DNA of 41,547 nt. Source: Victivallaceae bacterium (GTDB taxonomy: Bacteria; Verrucomicrobiota; Lentisphaeria; Victivallales; Victivallaceae). The DNA is taken from NCBI GenBank assembly GCA_028691615.1, contig JAQUYX010000005.1:1-41547 (forward strand). Direction: 5' to 3'. A program made the position numbers and the translations under genes. Every line of letters begins with the position of its first letter. The first letter of the stretch is position 1. The notes beneath the pieces are model-generated. The model searched no databases and was not told where the DNA came from. It was given only the letters and a program-made list of their open reading frames with translations. Below, in pieces: positions 1-8,121 of this stretch.

Positions 1-402
1 GGAGAACTCACCTTCCGGACGCTCAGCAGAAACCCGGTGATCACGTCGCTTTTCGACACCCCGGAATCCTGGGAGGTGCGCCATGTCGCGCTGGCCGAAC
101 GCGCGGGGCTCCTGCTGGTCGCTCCCGCCACCGCAAATTTTTTGGCGAAAATGGCCCACGGAATCGCCGACGACGCCCTCAGTACGTTTGCGGCCGCCTG
201 TTTTGACAATGTGCTGCTGGCTCCGGCCATGAACGAACGCATGTGGCGCAATCCGGCGACCGCTGCGAATGTCGACGCGCTTGCTGCGCGCGGCGTCGGT
301 TTCTGCGGACCGGCGACCGGCGAACTTGCCTGCGGAAGCGGCGGGATTGGGCGCATGGAAGAGCCGCAGACGATTTTTGAGGCGGCTTTGAAGCGGCTCT
401 GA
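1..402 (+). CDS. coaC: Phosphopantothenoylcysteine decarboxylase (CoaC), 3' part
   Basis: The frame is open from the first base, so the N-terminus lies outside the window; 133 residues are visible. The protein decarboxylates 4'-phosphopantothenoyl-cysteine to 4'-phosphopantetheine in coenzyme A synthesis, using FMN. Visible family motifs are PATANF (the PASANT-type flavin motif), PAMNERMWRNPA (the substrate-binding loop) and LACGSGGIGRM, which carries the conserved cysteine of the clamp. Translation stops just after this clamp with no CoaB synthetase domain attached, so this is a monofunctional CoaC and not a CoaBC/Dfp fusion. coaB would then lie elsewhere. The birA start follows after 36 bases, so the two cofactor genes are probably cotranscribed. 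Confidence 0.9.
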   Translation, partial: GELTFRTLSRNPVITSLFDTPESWEVRHVALAERAGLLLVAPATANFLAKMAHGIADDALSTFAAACFDNVLLAPAMNERMWRNPATAANVDALAARGVGFCGPATGELACGSGGIGRMEEPQTIFEAALKRL

Positions 403-438
403 CCCTTCCCGGGGGCATTCCGGGCGAAAGGAGTTCCG

Positions 439-1221
439 TTGAAAAAAATGCGTCAGCCCGATTTTATGCTGGACTATGATCTGCCGGTGTTCGGATATGA
501 GCAGTTGGACTCCACCAACGGCTTTGCCCGGGAAAACTTCGAGGAATTGCCCGATGGCGCACTGGTGCTGGCGATGCATCAGACCGCCGGTCGCGGCCGC
601 CGGGAACGGGTCTGGATTTCGCCGCCGGGAACCAATCTGGCGCTCACTTGGGTCGATAAGCGTCCCGGCGCGGGATACTCCACGGGAATGCTGTTGGGCT
701 TGGCGGGACTGGCCGCACTGCGGTCGGCCGCGCCCGAATTGGAGTGCTATATCAAATGGCCGAACGACCTTTATATCCGGCATCGCAAAATTGCCGGGAT
801 CCTTTGCGAAGGGGCCGGATTTTCGGGGACGGAGCTGCGCGGCGTGGCCGGCGGCATCGGGATGAATATCAATACGTCTGGGGAGGCGCTTGCCTCTGTC
901 GGTGATACCGCTACGGGGCTTTTTCTCGAAACCGGACGGCACTTTGATCTCAAAAAAATCGTTTTTGATCTGGCAAAATACCTGAAATGGTGTTATATTT
1001 CCAAGATTGCCGAAAACGGAGAAGCCACCCGGCTTTACCGGGCGGAGAACCGTCTGATCGGAAAGGAGATCGCCTTGATCGACGGGCGCGGCAATCGGTA
1101 CGAAGGTACGTTCGAAGAGCTCGGACCGGGCGGAGAACTTCTGCTGCGGCGGAAGAGCGGCGCTTTGGAGAGTTTCTGTTGCGCCGACGTATCGGTGGAC
1201 AAAAAGATTTTTAACTCGTAA
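439..1221 (+). CDS. birA: Biotin--protein ligase (BirA), monofunctional
   Basis: This 260-residue protein activates biotin as biotinyl-AMP and attaches it to a lysine of an acceptor domain. The signature GRGRRERVW near residue 52 binds biotinyl-AMP, and KWPNDLY followed by KIAGILCE is the second hallmark. The C-terminal ~50 residues resemble the small SH3-like BPL_C domain. There is no N-terminal winged helix, so it should not act as a biotin operon repressor. The TTG start at 439 is chosen because AAAGGAG at 427-433 sits 5 bases before it; the ATG at 448 would be 14 bases away. Its downstream neighbours encode a biotin-dependent decarboxylase, the likely acceptor. Confidence 0.93.
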   Translation: MKKMRQPDFMLDYDLPVFGYEQLDSTNGFARENFEELPDGALVLAMHQTAGRGRRERVWISPPGTNLALTWVDKRPGAGYSTGMLLGLAGLAALRSAAPELECYIKWPNDLYIRHRKIAGILCEGAGFSGTELRGVAGGIGMNINTSGEALASVGDTATGLFLETGRHFDLKKIVFDLAKYLKWCYISKIAENGEATRLYRAENRLIGKEIALIDGRGNRYEGTFEELGPGGELLLRRKSGALESFCCADVSVDKKIFNS

Positions 1222-1270
1222 TAATTACCGGAATACAACAACCTAACAAGCAACAAGAAGGAAAATGGTT

Positions 1271-1507
1271 ATGACGCTGTTTTTCGACGGACTCAAACTG
1301 ATGGTCCTGGGCATGGGTGCGGTTTTCGCCTTTCTGCTGGTGATGATCGTTCTGATGTCCTTGATGTCGAAGGTGCTCGCTCCCTTCGCGCGGCGCATGG
1401 AAGAAGCCGCCAAGGCCAAGCAGGTCGCGCCAAAGGCCCCCGCCTCCGCCGCCGACGCTGAACTCGCCGCCGTCGCGGTCGCCGCGGTCAAAGCATCGCT
1501 TAAGTGA
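1271..1507 (+). CDS. oadG: Sodium-pump decarboxylase gamma subunit (OadG-like)
   Basis: This small protein of 78 residues has one hydrophobic segment near its N-terminus (about residues 5-30), then a charged stretch and an Ala/Pro-rich tail. That is the architecture of OadG, the subunit that anchors the alpha subunit to the membrane beta subunit of Na+-translocating decarboxylases. Sequence identity in this family is low, so the call rests on architecture and on its place directly before oadA and oadB. An in-frame ATG at 1265 is only 2 bases from the AAGAAGGA box (1255-1262). The ATG at 1271 has an 8-base spacing and is preferred. Confidence 0.8.
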   Translation: MTLFFDGLKLMVLGMGAVFAFLLVMIVLMSLMSKVLAPFARRMEEAAKAKQVAPKAPASAADAELAAVAVAAVKASLK

Positions 1508-1571
1508 CACTGTTCTTTTCGCAACTTCATCCGACAAAAAATACACAAAGATCAAGGAGAATCATTCCGTC

Positions 1572-3389
1572 ATGAAGAAAATCGAATATATGGACGCGTC
1601 GTTCCGCGACGGATTCCAGTCCTGCATCGGAGCGCGTGCGCGTACCGAGGATTTCCTGCCCGCTCTCGCAGCGGCCAAAGAAGCAGGGACAACCAATTTT
1701 GAAATCGGCGGCGGAGCGCGTTTCCAGAGTCTTTATTTCTACTGCCAGGAAGACGCCTTCGAGATGATGGACAAGTGCCGCGAAGTCGTCGGCCCGCAGA
1801 TCAATCTGCAGACCCTTTCGCGCGGCGCCAACGTCGTCGGACTGATCTCCCAGTCGACCGACATCATCAATCTGCACGCGGTGCTCTTCAAGAAACACGG
1901 CGTGTCGACCATCCGCAACTTCGATGCGCTCAATGACGTGCGCAATCTGGCTGTCTCCGGCCGCTGCATCGCCAACGCCGGACTCAAGCATCAGGTCACA
2001 GTCACGATGATGGGGCTTTCTCCCTCCCTCAAGGAAGAGTATGCCCACACTCCCAAATTTTATACCGATAAACTGCGCGCGATTCTCGACGACGGCCTTC
2101 CCTTCGACAGCCTCGCGTTCAAGGACGCCAGCGGCACTTCGACCCCCCAGACCGTCTATGAGACGATCAAGGCGGCGCGCGCGCTGATCGGCGATCAGAT
2201 CAAGATTCAGTTCCACACCCACGACACCGCGGGCATGGCGGTCGCCTGCAACTTCGCGGCGATCGAGGCCGGCGCGGACATCATCGATCTGGCCATGAGC
2301 CCGATGTCCGGCGGCACCTGCGAGGCGGATATTCTGGTGATGTGGCAGCGTCTGCGCGGAACCGATTACACGCTGGACATCGATCCGGAGAAGATTCTTC
2401 AGGCCGAGCGCGTTTTCGAGAAGCAGATGGCGAAATATTTTATTCCGCCGGAATCCATGGAAGTCAGCCCGAAGATCATTTTCAGCCCCATGCCGGGCGG
2501 AGCGCTGACGGCCAATACCCAGATGATGCGCGACAACAACTGTCTGGACAAGTTCCCCGCCGCGATCGACGAGATGCGCGATGTGGTTGCCAAAGGTGGC
2601 TTCGGCACTTCGGTCACCCCCGTGTCGCAGTTCTATTTCCAGCAGGCTTTCGCCAACGTCATGCAGGGCAAATGGAAGAAGATCACCGATGGTTACGGCA
2701 AGATGGTTCTCGGTTACTTCGGCCGCACGCCGGTGGCGCCCGATCCGGAGATCGTCAAGCTCGCTGCCGAGCAGTTGAAGCTGGAACCGACCACGGAAGA
2801 TGTCCATGCGATCAACGACCGCAATCCCAAGCTCGGGATCAAGGCCGCGACCGCGCGTCTGGAAGCCGCCGGGATTCCGGTGACCGATGAGAACGTCTTT
2901 ATCGTGGCGACCTGCGACGACAAGGGATTGGAGTTCCTCAAGGGCAACAAACCCTGCGGCATCCGCTACAAAGAAGAGCCGAAGAAGGCCTCCGGAAAGG
3001 GTGCCTCCGGCACTTATACCGCTGCGGTCGACGGCAAGAATATCAGTGTTGATGTGCAGTGCGGCGATGTTTATACCGCCACGGTCAACGGCAAGAAGTA
3101 TTCCGTGAAGATCTCCGAGGGCGCTGCTCCGGCTGCCGCCGCGGGCGCGGCCAAAGCCGCTTCCGGCGCTGCCACGGATGTGGTTGCTCCGCTTCCGGGC
3201 ACGGTGACCAAGCTGGTTGCCGCGGTCGGCAGCGAATTGGCCGAGGGCGACACCATTCTGGTGATCGAAGCGATGAAGATGGAGACGCCGATTACGGCGG
3301 AAAAGGCCTGCAAGCTCGTGGCGATTCCTGTGACGCAGGGGCAGGTGGTGGCCGCCGGAGATACGCTGGCCCAGATTGAGGAGAACTGA
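1572..3389 (+). CDS. oadA: Biotin-dependent (oxaloacetate-type) decarboxylase alpha subunit
   Basis: This 605-residue protein has a carboxyltransferase TIM barrel (about 1-300), a conserved PYC_OADA region (about 300-460), an Ala-rich linker and a C-terminal biotinyl domain with the acceptor lysine in EAMKMETPI. It moves the carboxyl group from the substrate onto biotin before membrane decarboxylation. Visible active-site elements are the metal aspartate in [10 protein letters not shown], the lysine that becomes carboxylated in AFKDASG, and the metal histidines in HTHDTAG. The barrel differs from classic OadA: RDGFQS replaces RDAHQS, and HTHDTAG is the pyruvate carboxylase form. From memory it resembles the variant called pyruvate carboxylase subunit B in epsilonproteobacteria. 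Oxaloacetate is the likeliest substrate but is not proven by sequence. AAGGAG lies at 1553-1558, 13 bases before the ATG. Confidence 0.88.
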   Translation: MKKIEYMDASFRDGFQSCIGARARTEDFLPALAAAKEAGTTNFEIGGGARFQSLYFYCQEDAFEMMDKCREVVGPQINLQTLSRGANVVGLISQSTDIINLHAVLFKKHGVSTIRNFDALNDVRNLAVSGRCIANAGLKHQVTVTMMGLSPSLKEEYAHTPKFYTDKLRAILDDGLPFDSLAFKDASGTSTPQTVYETIKAARALIGDQIKIQFHTHDTAGMAVACNFAAIEAGADIIDLAMSPMSGGTCEADILVMWQRLRGTDYTLDIDPEKILQAERVFEKQMAKYFIPPESMEVSPKIIFSPMPGGALTANTQMMRDNNCLDKFPAAIDEMRDVVAKGGFGTSVTPVSQFYFQQAFANVMQGKWKKITDGYGKMVLGYFGRTPVAPDPEIVKLAAEQLKLEPTTEDVHAINDRNPKLGIKAATARLEAAGIPVTDENVFIVATCDDKGLEFLKGNKPCGIRYKEEPKKASGKGASGTYTAAVDGKNISVDVQCGDVYTATVNGKKYSVKISEGAAPAAAAGAAKAASGAATDVVAPLPGTVTKLVAAVGSELAEGDTILVIEAMKMETPITAEKACKLVAIPVTQGQVVAAGDTLAQIEEN

Positions 3390-3396
3390 GGTAAAA

Positions 3397-5130
3397 ATGA
3401 AGAGACTCTTTACGCTGATTATGGCGCTTGGAGTTCTGAGCGTTTTTGCTGCGGAGGGCGTTTGCCCCTCCGCGACAAAGAACGCCTGTTCCCAGGCGTC
3501 CGCTCCGGCGATCTGCCCGAAGGCAGCCGAAGCGGCAAAAAATTGTCCGAAAGCTGCAAAGGCAAACTGCCCGAAGGCGGTTTTGCAGAAAGCGGAAGTT
3601 CAGAATCCCAACCGGGACGAGGTGTTCCAGTGGATTCCCGACGGCAAAGGCAATCTGCAGCTGGTTTATGTCTGGCCGAAGAAGGCGCGGATTTATGCCA
3701 TTTCCGTGGCCAACAACCAGAATGTGCTGCCCGGTCGCGAAGCGATGACCATTGTCCCCGAAGGACGCAGCAAAGGCAAAGTGAAGATCACCGCGGCCGG
3801 AAAAATCTCCGGGATCCGCAGCGATCTGGTCGCCGCCAGCGCGGTGGAGGCCGGACAGGTGCTGTTGACCTTGACCCCGACGATGCTGATGCACGACTCG
3901 GTGAACAACGCCGACAACAAAAGCGCGGCGCTTCCGGGATGGGGCAGTGCGTTCTCCGGACTTTGGCACAGCACGGGGCTTTATGACATCATTCGTCAGA
4001 CTTCGACCGACTTTGCGTCGACCTGGACGCTGGGACTTGGCCGGGTGCTGATGAGTCTGGTGGCGCTGGTGCTGATTTATCTGGCGATCGGCAAGGAGTT
4101 TGAACCGTTGCTGCTGCTGCCGATCGGCTTTGGCGCGTTGCTGGCGAATATTCCGTTGGCGGGTATTTCCGGCCCGGACGGATTGCAGGGAATGATTTAT
4201 CAGGTCGGCATTGAGTCCGGCGTATTCCCGCTGCTGATTTTTATGGGCGTTGGCGCGATGACCGACTTCGGTCCGCTGCTGGCCAATCCGAAGACTTCGC
4301 TGCTCGGCGGCGCAGCCCAGCTGGGCATTTTCACCGCGCTGCTTGGCGCGTTGGGATTGACGGCCATGGGAATCGGAATCGACTTCAGTCTCAAGGACGC
4401 GGCCTCCATCGGAATTATCGGCGGCGCGGACGGCCCGACTTCGATTTATCTGACCAGTAAACTCTCTCCGAAACTCCTCGGCGCAGTGGCGGTTGCCGCA
4501 TACAGCTATATGGCGCTGGTGCCGATCATTCAGCCGCCGATTATGCGGCTGTTGACCACGCAGAAAGAGCGGAAGATCCGGATGAGACAGCTGCGGAATG
4601 TTCCGAAGCTGGAGAAGGTCTGTTTCCCGATTCTGATTACTGTGCTTTGCGCATTGCTGCTGCCGGATGCCGCGCCGTTGATCGGCATGTTGATGTTCGG
4701 CAACCTGATGCGCGAGTGCGGCGTGGTGGAACGCTTGAACCAGACTGCTCAGAATGCGCTGATCAATATTGTCACGATCTTCCTCGGACTGGCGGTCGGG
4801 AGCAAGCTCTCCGCCGAACAGTTCCTGAGCCTTCAGACGGTCGGCATTCTGGTGCTTGGCGCGGTGGCGTTCAGCATCGGCACGGCCGGCGGCGTGATCT
4901 TCGCGAAGATCATGAATCTCTTCTCGAAGGAGCCGATCAACCCGTTGATCGGTGCGGCCGGTGTTTCCGCGGTGCCGATGGCGGCGCGCGTGGTCAACAA
5001 GGTCGGTCTGGAGACGGACAAGCAGAACTTCCTGCTGATGCACGCGATGGGGCCGAACGTGGCTGGCGTGATCGGATCGGCGGTTGCCGCCGGAATTCTG
5101 TTGAATCAGTTGGGGAAATTCATCGACTGA
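3397..5130 (+). CDS. oadB: Na+-translocating decarboxylase beta subunit with N-terminal extension
   Basis: This 577-residue membrane protein carries the decarboxylation-coupled Na+ channel. The canonical OadB part starts near residue 200 and contains the hallmark [20 protein letters not shown] and [15 protein letters not shown]. Before it lies an unusual ~190-residue extension. It holds a signal-peptide-like segment (1-19), a stretch with five cysteines at 23, 31, 40, 50 and 58 (mostly CPKA repeats), and a beta-rich segment (about 100-170) that looks like a biotinyl/lipoyl half-barrel but has MLM (163-165) where a biotin domain has MKM. The ATG at 3397 follows TGAGGT at 3387-3392, overlapping the oadA stop; an upstream in-frame TTG at 3376 is less likely. 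Typical OadB proteins are about 375-435 residues. Confidence 0.9.
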   Translation: MKRLFTLIMALGVLSVFAAEGVCPSATKNACSQASAPAICPKAAEAAKNCPKAAKANCPKAVLQKAEVQNPNRDEVFQWIPDGKGNLQLVYVWPKKARIYAISVANNQNVLPGREAMTIVPEGRSKGKVKITAAGKISGIRSDLVAASAVEAGQVLLTLTPTMLMHDSVNNADNKSAALPGWGSAFSGLWHSTGLYDIIRQTSTDFASTWTLGLGRVLMSLVALVLIYLAIGKEFEPLLLLPIGFGALLANIPLAGISGPDGLQGMIYQVGIESGVFPLLIFMGVGAMTDFGPLLANPKTSLLGGAAQLGIFTALLGALGLTAMGIGIDFSLKDAASIGIIGGADGPTSIYLTSKLSPKLLGAVAVAAYSYMALVPIIQPPIMRLLTTQKERKIRMRQLRNVPKLEKVCFPILITVLCALLLPDAAPLIGMLMFGNLMRECGVVERLNQTAQNALINIVTIFLGLAVGSKLSAEQFLSLQTVGILVLGAVAFSIGTAGGVIFAKIMNLFSKEPINPLIGAAGVSAVPMAARVVNKVGLETDKQNFLLMHAMGPNVAGVIGSAVAAGILLNQLGKFID

Positions 5131-5354
5131 CAAGCTCTTTCTTGAAAAAAGAATCGAGCATTTACCGGGAGGAACTTCCCGCGCTCCTCGAAAGGGGGGA
5201 GGCGGGAGGTACCCCCGGATTCCTTTTTCGGGGAGTGATTTCCCCGTCCGGAAGTTGTGCGGCCTCAGGGGTCTGTGGTGTTTTTTGGCGCGTCGAATGA
5301 CCTAAAAAAGGACATCGGACCGAGGCGTCTTCAAAGTTATGAGGAACAATTTTC
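5131..5354. other. Intergenic region between oadB and the SGNH gene
   Basis: This is 224 bases without a convincing gene. It holds small GC-rich inverted repeats, such as CGGGGA and TCCCCG spaced by six bases near 5237-5254, but none is followed by a clear T-run, so no terminator is called for the oad genes. Short frames on both strands here lack any recognisable domain. No consensus promoter was found for the downstream gene. Confidence 0.4.
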
Positions 5355-6404
5355 ATGAATTATCTGTGGGATCAGGCAAGCGGCGTTGTCAAGGACGAGA
5401 GCATTATGTTTGCGGGGACCAATCATGCGGAATTGGCCTACCCGGCGGTAAAAATCATCTCGTTGACCAATACGGTCAGTGGAATTACCTATCTGCCCGG
5501 AAAAGATTTTCTGCACATAAAAGGAAACTGCTCAATCGAACTGGCCCCCGGCTCCCGGATTGTGCCGGTGCCGATGGAGGAGCTTTATCCGCCGACGGAA
5601 AAATGTATTTTTTATCCAAACAAGAATGCCAATGCGTTGCCCAGCGGAATTGATCAGCGCAACTTGCGTTTTTCTTCAAAGGATTTTTTCCTCGCCAATC
5701 AGTTTGAAGTCGATTATCAGACGGATTCGGAGCTGTTGATCGATTTTGCTCCGCGCCAGAAGGGGACGTTGCGCCGAAGCATCGATAAGCTGCGCAAGAA
5801 GGAGTCTCTGCGGTTGACGTTCATCGGAGACAGCATCACAGAGGGGTGGAATGCCAGCAAATTTGTTAAGGTGCATCCCTTCCGTCCCTGTTATGCCGAA
5901 CAACTGGCGATCGGACTGGAAAAAAATTATCAGACCAAGGTAATCTATCGCAATTACGCCATCGGTGGAACCGGATGCCGGCAGGCCGTCGAGATCGAAG
6001 AGAAGTATCTGGCGGAGCCGCCCGATTTGCTGGTGATCGCGTATGGCATGAATGATTTCAACGGCATGACCGCGGATCATTTCGGGGAAGTCATCTCCTC
6101 GATCATGGCGCGTGCGCGCAAGCGTTGCCCCGGAATTGAGTTCCTGCTGGTTTCCAGTATGCCGGGCAACCGCGAGTGGGCGCCGACCCGGCCCGGTCCG
6201 GATGCGCGGTTCCATGCCGAGCTCAAAGCGGTTGCGGAGACGGTTTCCGACGCGGCGCTGGCGGATGTGCGTACGCCGTGGATTGATCTCTTGAACCGCA
6301 AGAAGTTTTTCGACATGACCGGCAACGGCGTGAATCATCCCAATGATTATGGTCATCGATTGTATGCATCGGTGCTCCTGTCGCTTCTGACCGAAGAAGA
6401 ATAA
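5355..6404 (+). CDS. SGNH/GDSL-family hydrolase
   Basis: This 349-residue probable esterase acts on acyl or acetyl esters, likely of carbohydrates. The catalytic Ser160 lies in FIGDSITEGW (block I), the oxyanion glycine in AIGGTG (block II), YGMNDF is block III, and NHPNDYGHRLYA supplies the block V histidine. The first ~140 residues form a separate N-terminal domain common in carbohydrate-active SGNH enzymes. No signal peptide is evident, so it is probably cytoplasmic. AGGA at 5342-5345 is 9 bases before the ATG. Two hairpins directly after the stop suggest a monocistronic unit. The substrate cannot be read from the sequence. Confidence 0.85.
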   Translation: MNYLWDQASGVVKDESIMFAGTNHAELAYPAVKIISLTNTVSGITYLPGKDFLHIKGNCSIELAPGSRIVPVPMEELYPPTEKCIFYPNKNANALPSGIDQRNLRFSSKDFFLANQFEVDYQTDSELLIDFAPRQKGTLRRSIDKLRKKESLRLTFIGDSITEGWNASKFVKVHPFRPCYAEQLAIGLEKNYQTKVIYRNYAIGGTGCRQAVEIEEKYLAEPPDLLVIAYGMNDFNGMTADHFGEVISSIMARARKRCPGIEFLLVSSMPGNREWAPTRPGPDARFHAELKAVAETVSDAALADVRTPWIDLLNRKKFFDMTGNGVNHPNDYGHRLYASVLLSLLTEEE

Positions 6405-6436
6405 CGCTGTCGGAGGATTGCAGACGGCGTTTTCTT
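6403..6436 (+). terminator. Rho-independent terminator of the SGNH gene
   Basis: AACGCTGTC (6403-6411) pairs with GACGGCGTT (6423-6431) in a 9-bp stem with one G-U pair and an 11-base loop. A T-rich tail, TTTCTTTG, follows. The stem begins inside the stop codon of the SGNH gene. Confidence 0.7.
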
Positions 6437-6477
6437 TGCCATTTCGAATGAAGAAATTCAAGTCTGAAAAATCAACT

Positions 6478-6531
6478 ACTCGCGGCAGGCTGCGTTCCAA
6501 TGCGTCGCATCTTGCTGCGAGTGGTTTTTTT
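6478..6531. terminator. Second hairpin terminator, possibly bidirectional
   Basis: ACTCGCGGCAGG pairs with CTTGCTGCGAGT across an internal loop, and the + strand continues GGTTTTTTT. It lies between two convergent genes and touches the end of the YkgJ-like gene, so it may also serve the minus strand, where the T-run is weaker. Confidence 0.7.
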
Positions 6532-6884
6532 CAGGAATCTTTGCGGCTGTGTGCCGCGCCGACGCATAGGTCTTCCCAGTGTTCAAAGCGCCATTTGCGC
6601 GGGAATGCGTCGCATTGTTCCGGCTTCACATCCTGAATCTTGCATCCGGAATACCCGGATTTGCTTGTCTCCAGAAAGATACAGCTGCCATCGGGTTTTT
6701 CCGTGAGAGACAGTCCCCTGCGATCCTCGGTGAGCCGGGTATAGCGCGCGGTAAATTCCTCCAAGGTCAACTCTAGAAATTCGGCAATGCGCTTCGCTTC
6801 GTCGCCGGACAAATGCACATACCCTTCCCAGCGGCAGCAGTTGCCGCAGCGCAGGCAGTGAAATTGTTCCGGCACCGGAAACAT
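6531..6884 (-). CDS. YkgJ-family CxxCxxCC metal-cluster protein
   Basis: This 117-residue protein contains the family signature CLRCGNCCRW near residue 9, followed by further conserved cysteines (GCKIQDVKPEQCDAFP), typical of the putative zinc- or iron-chelating YkgJ/UPF0153 family. Its precise role is unknown. The ATG at 6884 is used because a longer frame from 6953 would run into the preceding gene, whose stop is at 6907. The Shine-Dalgarno match before 6884 is weak. The 22-base gap suggests cotranscription with the upstream gene. Confidence 0.8.
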   Translation of the reverse strand: MFPVPEQFHCLRCGNCCRWEGYVHLSGDEAKRIAEFLELTLEEFTARYTRLTEDRRGLSLTEKPDGSCIFLETSKSGYSGCKIQDVKPEQCDAFPRKWRFEHWEDLCVGAAHSRKDS

Positions 6885-6906
6885 TTTTGGTTCGTCGTTG
6901 CGACGA

Positions 6907-7470
6907 TTACCGGAAGTTGTCGAAACGAAGATCGTCGTCGCGCAGATCGACAAAGAAGAACCCGGCGGCGAAATCTACCCATTCAATCGGATTAAGATAG
7001 ACTTCCGCTTCCACCAGCAGTCCGAGCGCTCCGCCGATCTGCCAATAGTCCCGCGCTCCGGTGTAGAAATCGAAGATCCGCTGATCCGGACCGGGGATGC
7101 CTGCAAACTGATGATAGTACTTCTGCACGAGGTAGCTGGTGCTGCGCCGCTCCATGTCTTCCTCGCCGACGACGATGAACGACCAATACCATCCATCCTG
7201 AATTCCCCAGCCGTACTGCCGGTTGTAATCCTTAAAAACTTTGGCCTGAACTCCTGCGCCAGCGCCCACCACGCAGGCACGGCTTCCCATCAATTCCGCC
7301 CGGACCACCGGGCCGACGCCCAGTCCGAGGGAGAAGAGATCCAGTGCATCCAGAATCCGATTGGGCAGATAAAGCGCGATCCGTTCGCCCCAGGTCACAT
7401 CCGACGCCTGCGCCGTGCCTCCGGCCAGAAGCACACATCCGAGCATAAACGACAGAATAAACTTTTTCAT
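6907..7470 (-). CDS. Secreted or outer-membrane conserved hypothetical protein
   Basis: This 187-residue protein has a clear signal peptide ending GGTAQA-SD near residue 23. The body alternates glycine-rich hydrophobic strands (LGLGVGPVVRAELMGS, GALGLLVEAEVYLNP) and ends with GFFFVDLRDDDLRF. From memory, proteins of this type with a closing DxxDDD-like segment occur in Planctomycetes and relatives, where they have no known function. It is probably periplasmic or outer-membrane associated. A purine-rich AAAGGGAA lies about 10 bases before the ATG. It follows a single-span membrane protein gene and may share its promoter at 8001-8029. Confidence 0.6.
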   Translation of the reverse strand: MKKFILSFMLGCVLLAGGTAQASDVTWGERIALYLPNRILDALDLFSLGLGVGPVVRAELMGSRACVVGAGAGVQAKVFKDYNRQYGWGIQDGWYWSFIVVGEEDMERRSTSYLVQKYYHQFAGIPGPDQRIFDFYTGARDYWQIGGALGLLVEAEVYLNPIEWVDFAAGFFFVDLRDDDLRFDNFR

Positions 7471-7579
7471 CTTAAATCAATTCCCTTTGCACAATGCTTT
7501 CTCTTGAACAATTTTATTTTCGATGGCGTCATGTCCCCGTCCTCGCGGCTTTCCTTCCGCTCGCGTGGCCGGGAGACCG

Positions 7580-7948
7580 TCAATCAATACTGGGCTTCTT
7601 CGGCTCTGTCGTGCGCGGCGCGGTCGCTGTTTCCGGCGCAGCACTGGAAGCCGGTTCGATCGGCTCCTCGACAATGTCAAAATCGCCGGTCATCTCCGCA
7701 CGCTTCAACTCGGTCAGATCCAGCAGGAGCCGATTGGTCCGTTTCTGTTCCTGAATCACGTCGGTCAACAACGCCTGATTCCGGCGCATGATCGTCCCGA
7801 TTCCGGTCAAATTCGCATCCATATCCTTGCTGACCTGACGGAAACTGGAATAAAACCGCGATAATTGTGCAGCACCAAGGGCAAAAATCAGCCACGTCAG
7901 CAGCCCGCCGACGATTGCAAACCACATTTCCGATGATAATTCCAGCAT
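7580..7948 (-). CDS. Small single-span membrane protein with cytoplasmic helix
   Basis: This is about 122 residues with an N-terminal membrane segment (WFAIVGGLLTWLIFALGAAQL) followed by a ~70-residue helical region with heptad-like spacing (coiled-coil prone) and a Pro/Thr/Ala tail. The family was not recognised. Two adjacent ATGs (7951 and 7948) follow AGGGGAGGA; 7948 has the better spacing of about 6 bases. The long open frame upstream of the ATGs is probably noncoding because a consensus-like promoter lies at 8001-8029. Confidence 0.65.
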   Translation of the reverse strand: MLELSSEMWFAIVGGLLTWLIFALGAAQLSRFYSSFRQVSKDMDANLTGIGTIMRRNQALLTDVIQEQKRTNRLLLDLTELKRAEMTGDFDIVEEPIEPASSAAPETATAPRTTEPKKPSID

Positions 7949-8000
7949 CATGTTCCTCCCCTCTGGATAACCCTCGTTCAGACAATTACGATCCGATAGT

Positions 8001-8029
8001 AATATAGGACGGAAAAAGCTTTTGCGCAA
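8001..8029 (-). promoter_or_regulatory. Sigma-70-type promoter for the 7948 gene
   Basis: On the minus strand a -35 TTGCGC (8024-8029) and a -10 TATATT (8001-8006) are separated by exactly 17 bases. The expected start near 7994 gives a leader of about 46 bases. Confidence 0.6.
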
Positions 8030-8121
8030 GTCTTTCTCGCTTTTTTTCTCGGCATATTTTAATTTTTTCGGAACGACGCCACCCGGAAAAAGTCGCTCCG
8101 ATGGATTCCGAGGGGGGATTT

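Noticed and set aside
3964-3984. TTGGCAC motif inside oadB as a second sigma-54 site
   Set aside because: The required GC at the -12 position is not at the right distance, and the site is within coding sequence.
5162-5356. Small minus-strand frame before the SGNH gene
   Set aside because: Its basic, low-complexity translation matches no family and no ribosome-binding site precedes it.
8040-8110. Hairpin after lepB as a terminator
   Set aside because: The stem CGGAGCGAC/GTCGTTCCG is followed by As, not Ts, on the lepB strand, so it would not end lepB transcription.
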